From positions 234,993-298,992 of the forward strand of contig NZ_OBDY01000003.1 in NCBI RefSeq assembly GCF_900215205.1: DNA of 64,000 nucleotides, given 5' to 3'. The translations under genes were made by a program, and so were the position numbers. The notes under the pieces are model-generated. The model did not search any database. It saw only the letters and a program-made list of their open reading frames with translations, and was not told the DNA's origin. Positions 57,577 to 64,000 of the stretch are shown here, in pieces; the stretch's first letter is position 1, and the number at the start of each line of letters is the position of its first letter. The DNA comes from Paractinoplanes atraurantiacus (lineage in GTDB: Bacteria > Actinomycetota > Actinomycetes > Mycobacteriales > Micromonosporaceae).

Positions 57577-58161
57577 TCAAGAAGCGTGATAGAAGAAGCG
57601 GCCCAGGCCGATGGTGAAGATCGTGATGCCGTAGAGGGCGTGCTCGATCGAGACCACCAGCAGTGAGCCGGTCCGCTGGTAGCGCCGGGCGAAGAGCCAC
57701 CCGCCGGCCAGCGTGGCGACCACCGCGAGCACGTTGCCGAAGAGCAGGTGGACGAAGCCGAACGCGACAGCGCTGGCGGCGGCGCCGTAGGGATATCGGT
57801 GCATCAGGAAGCCGCGATAGAGCAGCTCCTGCGGATAGACCGAGAGCAGCGGATAGCCGATGCAGATGGCGAGCCAGAGCCACGGCTGTTCGCGGGGCAG
57901 AATGAGTAGATTGTCGCGATCGAACAGGGCGACCGCACCGAGCGCGAATACCGACACCACGGCCCAGAGCCCGACGACACCGGGCAGAGCCGCGGGCAGG
58001 GCGGACGCCCGCAGAAGCGGCAGCGACGAGCGTCGCATGTAGACGATTACCAGCGCGGCCGCGACCAGCAACACCGGAATCGGGCCGCCGGGCACGTCCA
58101 GCACGATGTAGAGGCCGGCGACGCCGTAGAAGAGCAGCAGATGTTCGGCGAGTCGGCTCAT
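57577..58161 (-). CDS. CPBP-family intramembrane metalloprotease-like protein
   Basis: A 194-residue protein with about six helices and the CPBP/Abi motifs: YPQELLYRGFLMHRY (usual EExxxR, here Gln-Glu), GFVHLLFGN and SIEHALYG with the two histidines. The first Glu replaced by Gln is common in one branch of the family. ATG 58161 is used; GTG 58164 is adjacent. A much longer frame upstream is antisense-like reading of the kinase gene. Its substrate is unknown. Confidence 0.85.
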   Translation of the reverse strand: MSRLAEHLLLFYGVAGLYIVLDVPGGPIPVLLVAAALVIVYMRRSSLPLLRASALPAALPGVVGLWAVVSVFALGAVALFDRDNLLILPREQPWLWLAICIGYPLLSVYPQELLYRGFLMHRYPYGAAASAVAFGFVHLLFGNVLAVVATLAGGWLFARRYQRTGSLLVVSIEHALYGITIFTIGLGRFFYHAS

Positions 58162-58202
58162 CACCGGCGACGCTAGGCGGCGCAGATGTCGGGCGGGTGG
58201 AC

Positions 58203-60094
<1,892 letters not shown>

Positions 60095-60098
<4 letters not shown>

Positions 60099-61246
60099 CG
60101 GATCGTCCACCCGTCCGGGGCCGGGGAGAGGCTGAACGAGAAGGCCGCGCCCTGGCCCGGTTCGCCCGCGGCGCAGATCTGGCCGCCGTGCCGGGTGACG
60201 ATGCGGTGCACGATGGCCAGGCCGATGCCGGTGCCCTCGAACTCGCTCTGCGCGTGCAGGCGCTGGAACGGGTCGAACATCTTGTGCGCGTGCCGCATCT
60301 CGAAGCCGGCGCCGTTGTCGCGCACGGTGAAGACGGCGACGTCGTCCTTGAGGGAGACCGACATCGTGATGCGCGGCTCCGGCTCGTACGACGTGAATTT
60401 GTAAGCGTTTCCGAGCAGATTCTGCAGCACGAGCCGGATCAGGTGCGGATCACCCATCGCCTCCAGCCCGTCCGGGATGTCGAAGACGACCGTGCGCAGC
60501 GGGTCCGAGGCGAGCAGCTCCTCGGCCACCTCGCGGGCGAGACCGCTGAGGTCCGTACGCTCCCGGCGCAGCTCGCTGCGGGTGGCGCGGGACAGGTGCA
60601 GCAGGTCGTCGATCATCTGCGCCATGCGCTCGGCGTTGGCCTGGATGCGCGACAGGTAGCGCTGACCCTCGGCGTCGAGCACGCCGGCGTAGTCCTCCAG
60701 CAGCACCTGGCTGAAGCCCTCCAGGGAGCGCAGCGGCGCCCGCAGATCGTGCGAGACCGAGTACGCGAACGCGTCCAGTTCCCGGGTCGACGCCTCGAGC
60801 TGGGCCGTGCGCTGCTCGACCCGCAGCTCGAGCTCCTCGTTGAGCAGGCGCACCTCCTCCTCGGCCCGCTTGCGCTCGGTGATGTCGGTCGAGATGCCGC
60901 AGACCGCGTACGCCTTGCCCTCGCTGTCGGCCAGGGGGAACTTGACCGTGATGTACGTGTGCAGGCCGTCGTCGCCGGGAGCCTGCTCCTCCACCTTCAC
61001 CGGCTCGCCGCGGGCGAACGCCTCGAGGTCGTTGTGGCGGAACTCGTCGGCCAGTGGCTCGGGGAACAGGTCGTGGTCGGTGAGCCCGACGATGTCCTCG
61101 CGGCGCAGCCGGAACAGTCGCTCGTACTCCCGGTTGACCAGGAGATAGCGCCCCTCGGCGTCGCGCATGTAGATCACGGCCGAGGTGTGGTCGATCAGGG
61201 CCATGAGCTGCTCGGGGCCCACCTCGACCAAGGGCCGAGTGCTCAT
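60095..61246 (-). CDS. PAS-domain histidine kinase
   Basis: A 383-residue soluble kinase: PAS at residues 10-130 (SAVIYMRDAEGRYLLVNREY, ending DITERKRAEE), a coiled coil (130-155), HisKA with His166 in AYSVSHDLRAPLRSLEG, and HATPase with LLGNAYKFTSYE, DNGAGFEM and GTGIGLAIVHRIV. This is the phytochrome/light-or-redox type of kinase without a membrane part. ATG 61246 follows GAGAGG. It lies 11 bases after an unidentified 424-residue protein, suggesting one operon. Confidence 0.94.
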
Positions 61247-61257
61247 CTCGACCTCTC

Positions 61258-62532
61258 TCATCCCACCTGTGCGACGGAAACCGACGCTACCCGGGACGCC
61301 GGTATCCGGGGGGCTTTTATGGCTTTTTGCAGGCCGGACAGCAGATGGTCCTGGCGGGCGCGGGTGAGCCGCTCCAGGAACGTCTCGTTCATCCCGGTCG
61401 TCCCGCTGCGGTTGGAGACCAGCGGCCGGTCGCCGAGTCCGTTCGCGTCGCGCTGCCGCTGCGGCTTGAACAGGAACTTCTTGCTCAACATCAGATGGGC
61501 CCCGGCGGCCCGGGCGTGCTCGGTCAGCAGCCGGTACCAGTCGGCCAGCGCCGGATGCCGGCCGAGCAGCCGGTCGAGGTCGGCCGGATCGGCCACGGCC
61601 AGGTCGTCCGCCGCCACGTCGATCGCGCTCAGCAGCCGCTCCGGCAGGGTCGGCTGGGTCATCAGGTCGTCCAGCACCGCCCGTTCGCCGTCGAGCAGCG
61701 CCGGATAGATCCGCCGCACGTGCCGGTGGTAGTCGGGGATCGCGATGCCGAGCAGGAAGTCGCGCTTGAGCGCCTCCGGGTCGAGAGCGCCGCTGGGCGG
61801 GATGTCGTCCTCGGTCCAGTGCACCGCGAACTGCCGGAACACGTCCATGAAGAATTCGGCCGGCATGCTGGCCTCGGGCGGCGAGGCCGCGAAATCGAGG
61901 AACAACTGCCGAAGAGCGGTCAAGATCTCGGCGGCCAGCCGTACGCGCCCGACGGCGTCCTCGCAGACCAGCCCGGCCCCGTCGCGGGTGAGAGGGTCGA
62001 GCACCTCGTTGACCGCCAGCTCCAGCGCCTCGCCCTGCTTGACCAGCAGGAAGAACCGTTCCTCGCTGCCCGTGCCGGTGTAGCTGCGGATGCGCCCGTC
62101 GTCGAAGACCCCCGGCAGCTCGGCCAGGCACTCGTCGCCGCGGTGCACCTGGAGGGTGCCCACGTTCCAGCGGACCAGGGAGGCGTAGCTGTCCCGGCCG
62201 CAATGGCCCTTGCCGGTGTGCGTGGCCAGGGCGGCGAAGTAGTCGCGGAACGGCATCTCGCCGGCCCCGGCCAGCAGGCCGTCGAAGGCGCGCTCCGGAT
62301 GGTGGCGCCCGTTGGGCGTCCATTCCTGGTAATGCCGGGACACGGAGGCGCCGACGAAGCCGAGCCGGACCACGAGCCGCTGTGCCTCGAGCTGGTCGAG
62401 CCGGCAGACGGCCGGCAGGTGCGGGAGCAGGACCTCGCGGGCCTGCTCGGCCAGCAGGCCGGGCGGGGCGTCGCCGTCGAGGATGGCCCGGTTGAGGCGG
62501 GGCACCTCATCGTCCAGCCATGCGTCGATCAT
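61258..62532 (-). CDS. Unidentified 424-residue protein upstream of two kinases
   Basis: A soluble, mainly helical protein with no signal or membrane segment. Distinct stretches are FVGASVSRHYQEWTP, GKGHCGRDSYASLVRWN, RSYTGTGSEERFFLL and WTEDDIPPSGALDPEAL. The arrangement loosely recalls the PrnB/indoleamine-dioxygenase-like haem proteins, where an Arg/Ser-rich active site and a PPSGA-like loop occur, but I cannot confirm it. ATG 62532 has AAGGAA upstream. It is the first gene of an operon with a PAS kinase and a hybrid kinase, so it could make or bind the signal they read. Confidence 0.6.
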   Translation of the reverse strand: MIDAWLDDEVPRLNRAILDGDAPPGLLAEQAREVLLPHLPAVCRLDQLEAQRLVVRLGFVGASVSRHYQEWTPNGRHHPERAFDGLLAGAGEMPFRDYFAALATHTGKGHCGRDSYASLVRWNVGTLQVHRGDECLAELPGVFDDGRIRSYTGTGSEERFFLLVKQGEALELAVNEVLDPLTRDGAGLVCEDAVGRVRLAAEILTALRQLFLDFAASPPEASMPAEFFMDVFRQFAVHWTEDDIPPSGALDPEALKRDFLLGIAIPDYHRHVRRIYPALLDGERAVLDDLMTQPTLPERLLSAIDVAADDLAVADPADLDRLLGRHPALADWYRLLTEHARAAGAHLMLSKKFLFKPQRQRDANGLGDRPLVSNRSGTTGMNETFLERLTRARQDHLLSGLQKAIKAPRIPASRVASVSVAQVG

Positions 62533-62647
62533 GTTCCTTCTTTTCGACGTGATACCGCATTTCCTTAACCTCGAGATGCGCTTCGGCGACGATTCGGCGA
62601 CCATGGCGGTTCAACCAGGGAATATCGATAGCTCTGGATGGTGATCC

Positions 62648-64000
62648 ATGGATGAGACGTTCCGGATCGTGACCGACCCCGTGTCCGATTCCGTCGCGAT
62701 CTCCGCGATCTTCGCCGCCCTGCCCCTGCTGACGCTGTTCGTCCTGCTCGGCGCGCTGCGCATGAGAGCCTGGCTGGCCGGCGTGATCTCGCTCGTGGTG
62801 GCCCTGGTGGTCGCCGTCGCGATCTACTCCATGCCGGTCGGACTGGCGCTGCTGTCGGCGAGCGAGGGTGCGGCCTTCGGCTTCTTCCCCATCCTGTGGA
62901 TCGTCATCAACGCCATCTGGGTCTACAACCTGACCGTGGCCAGCGGCCACTTCGACGTGCTGCGGCGCTCGATGGAGCGGGTCAGTCCCGACATGCGCAT
63001 CCAGGCCGTGATCGTGGCGTTCTGCTTCGGGGCGCTGCTCGAGGCCCTGGCCGGCTTCGGCACGCCGGTCGCGGTGACCGTGGTGATGCTGATGGCGCTG
63101 GGCTTCCGGCCGATCAAGGCGGCGGCGGTCGCGCTGATCGCCAACACGGCGCCGGTCGCCTTCGGCGCCCTGGCCACACCCATCACCACCCTGGGTACGG
63201 TGACGTCGGGCGCCGCCGACGATCCGCGGCTCAACGCCGACACCCTCGGCGCGATGGTGGGCCGGCAGACCCCCGTACTCGCCGTGGTCGTGCCTCTGGT
63301 CCTGGTGGCCGTGATCGACGGCAGGCGGGGCGTGAAGCAGACGTGGCCGGCCGCCGTGATCGCCGGTGTGGTCTTCGCGGTGGCCCAGTTCGTCGCGTCC
63401 AACTACATCTCGGTGCCGCTGACCGACATCATCGCGTCGCTGGTGGCCGCGGCCGCCGTGATGCTGCTCCTGCGGGTGTGGCGCCCGGCGGAGTCGCCCG
63501 ACCTCTCGGCCCGCGCCGACGAGCCCTCGCCGTCGGCCCGCGCCGATGAGCCCTCGCCTGGACCGGAGCCCTCCCCTCTCGGCGGCCCGGTCAGGACCGC
63601 CGTCCAGCGGGACACCAACGCCGAGGTCCTCCGCGCCTACGCGCCGTACCTCATCATCATCGTCATTTTCGCCATCGCGAATCTGGGCCCGGTCAAGGAC
63701 GCGCTCGCGGTCCCGCCCTGGACGGTGAAATTCGCCTGGCCCGGGCTGGATGTGCTCGGCGAGAACGGCAAACCGCTCGCCTCGACCACCTTCACCCTCG
63801 GCTGGCTCCCGGCCGCGGGCACGCTCATGATCTTCGCCGGCATCATCACCGCGGCGGTTCTGCGCGTGCGCCCGCGTCGCGCCCTCGAGGCGTACGGGAA
63901 AACGTATGTCGAACTTCGCCACGCGATCGTGACGGTCATGGCGGTATTGGCGCTGGCCTATGTCCTCAATCAGTCGGGGCAGACCAACACGCTCGGCGAG
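62648..64000 (+). CDS. L-lactate permease (partial, 3' end outside)
   Basis: The first 451 codons of an LctP-family permease, still open at the window end. Helices begin ISAIFAALPLLTLFVLLGALR; the family core FCFGALLEALAGFGTPVAVT and NTAPVAFGALATPITTLG is clear. A charged loop with two copies of SARADEPSP lies near residues 285-305. These carriers import lactate or glycolate with protons. ATG 62648 is chosen from the alignment with the N-terminus; no strong leader is seen. Confidence 0.9.
   Translation, partial: MDETFRIVTDPVSDSVAISAIFAALPLLTLFVLLGALRMRAWLAGVISLVVALVVAVAIYSMPVGLALLSASEGAAFGFFPILWIVINAIWVYNLTVASGHFDVLRRSMERVSPDMRIQAVIVAFCFGALLEALAGFGTPVAVTVVMLMALGFRPIKAAAVALIANTAPVAFGALATPITTLGTVTSGAADDPRLNADTLGAMVGRQTPVLAVVVPLVLVAVIDGRRGVKQTWPAAVIAGVVFAVAQFVASNYISVPLTDIIASLVAAAAVMLLLRVWRPAESPDLSARADEPSPSARADEPSPGPEPSPLGGPVRTAVQRDTNAEVLRAYAPYLIIIVIFAIANLGPVKDALAVPPWTVKFAWPGLDVLGENGKPLASTTFTLGWLPAAGTLMIFAGIITAAVLRVRPRRALEAYGKTYVELRHAIVTVMAVLALAYVLNQSGQTNTLGE

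Noticed and set aside
57794-57838. Loss of function of the CPBP protein through Glu to Gln in the first motif
   Set aside because: A PQE-type first motif is common in one branch of this family, so it is not evidence of inactivation.

Overview
The window is very GC-rich, uses GTG starts freely, chains many genes by 4-base stop/start overlaps (GTGA or ATGA), and shows the block pncB, clpS, DUF2017, mec, cysO, cysM, MBL phosphodiesterase, rph, rdgB, whose order is close to that around Rv1330c-Rv1341 of Mycobacterium tuberculosis. Together with IS701-type transposase remains, an ECF sigma factor carrying an extracellular domain, and secreted ricin-lectin pectinases, this points to a filamentous actinomycete chromosome, most likely Micromonosporaceae (Actinoplanes-like). 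The genus is an inference.

Layout. 1-2170: a Pro/Ala-rich partial reading frame on the minus strand at the left edge, an SMR efflux pump behind a palindromic operator, and an MFS transporter. 2232-4093: NAD salvage pair pncB-pncA. 4190-6892: clpS, DUF2017, then the CysO-dependent cysteine pathway (mec, cysO, cysM). 6889-10962: membrane protein, MBL phosphodiesterase, GT4 glycosyltransferase, rph, rdgB. 11016-19343: a hypothetical protein, then a minus-strand histidine-utilisation operon read rpiR-type regulator, hutU, M20 hydrolase, hutF, hutI, hutH. 19556-23087: a disturbed area with a probably frameshifted gene, a tandem-HTH MerR regulator divergent from an erythromycin-esterase homologue, a truncated ORF and an IS701 relic. 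23088-29697: MarR plus a double P-loop ATPase, MOSC protein, expansin-like secreted protein, GNAT, and a PadR/membrane-protein pair. 29990-32367: tRNA-Leu, an autoregulated TetR, and a NicO-type metal transporter with a secreted partner. 32485-41126: arginine deiminase cluster (antiporter, arcC, P2A-type ATPase, arcA, arcB, second APC permease). 41246-46315: thiol/redox operon (DoxX, DsbA-like, membrane protein, Bcp), an ECF sigma factor and a CopC-CopD protein. 46454-50869: a 1,471-residue, mostly disordered membrane-anchored protein. 51147-51912: oligoribonuclease and tRNA-His. 51961-57219: a pectin locus. 57577-64000: CPBP protease, two histidine kinases, an unidentified 424-residue protein, and the start of a lactate permease.

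The most unusual part is the pectin locus. One uninterrupted minus-strand frame encodes an ECF sigma factor, an HxxxCxxC anti-sigma-like motif, a low-complexity linker, a membrane segment and an extracellular right-handed beta-helix resembling family-9 pectate lyases. It is divergent from a secreted pectinesterase and a secreted family-1 pectate lyase that share almost the same ricin-type lectin domain. A perfect GGGAGCGCTCCC palindrome of the CebR/LacI type lies just ahead of the pectinesterase. I infer a pectin-sensing locus in which polysaccharide sensor and sigma factor are one polypeptide, with a second sugar-repressor input.

Regulatory signals: at ten genes (pncB, mec, rph, rpiR-type, marR, ATPase, padR, tetR, sigC-like, orn) a TANNNT hexamer ends exactly 6 or 7 bases before an ATG or GTG, the geometry expected for leaderless transcripts. 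At the tetR gene a perfect 16-bp palindrome sits between the -35 and -10 boxes.
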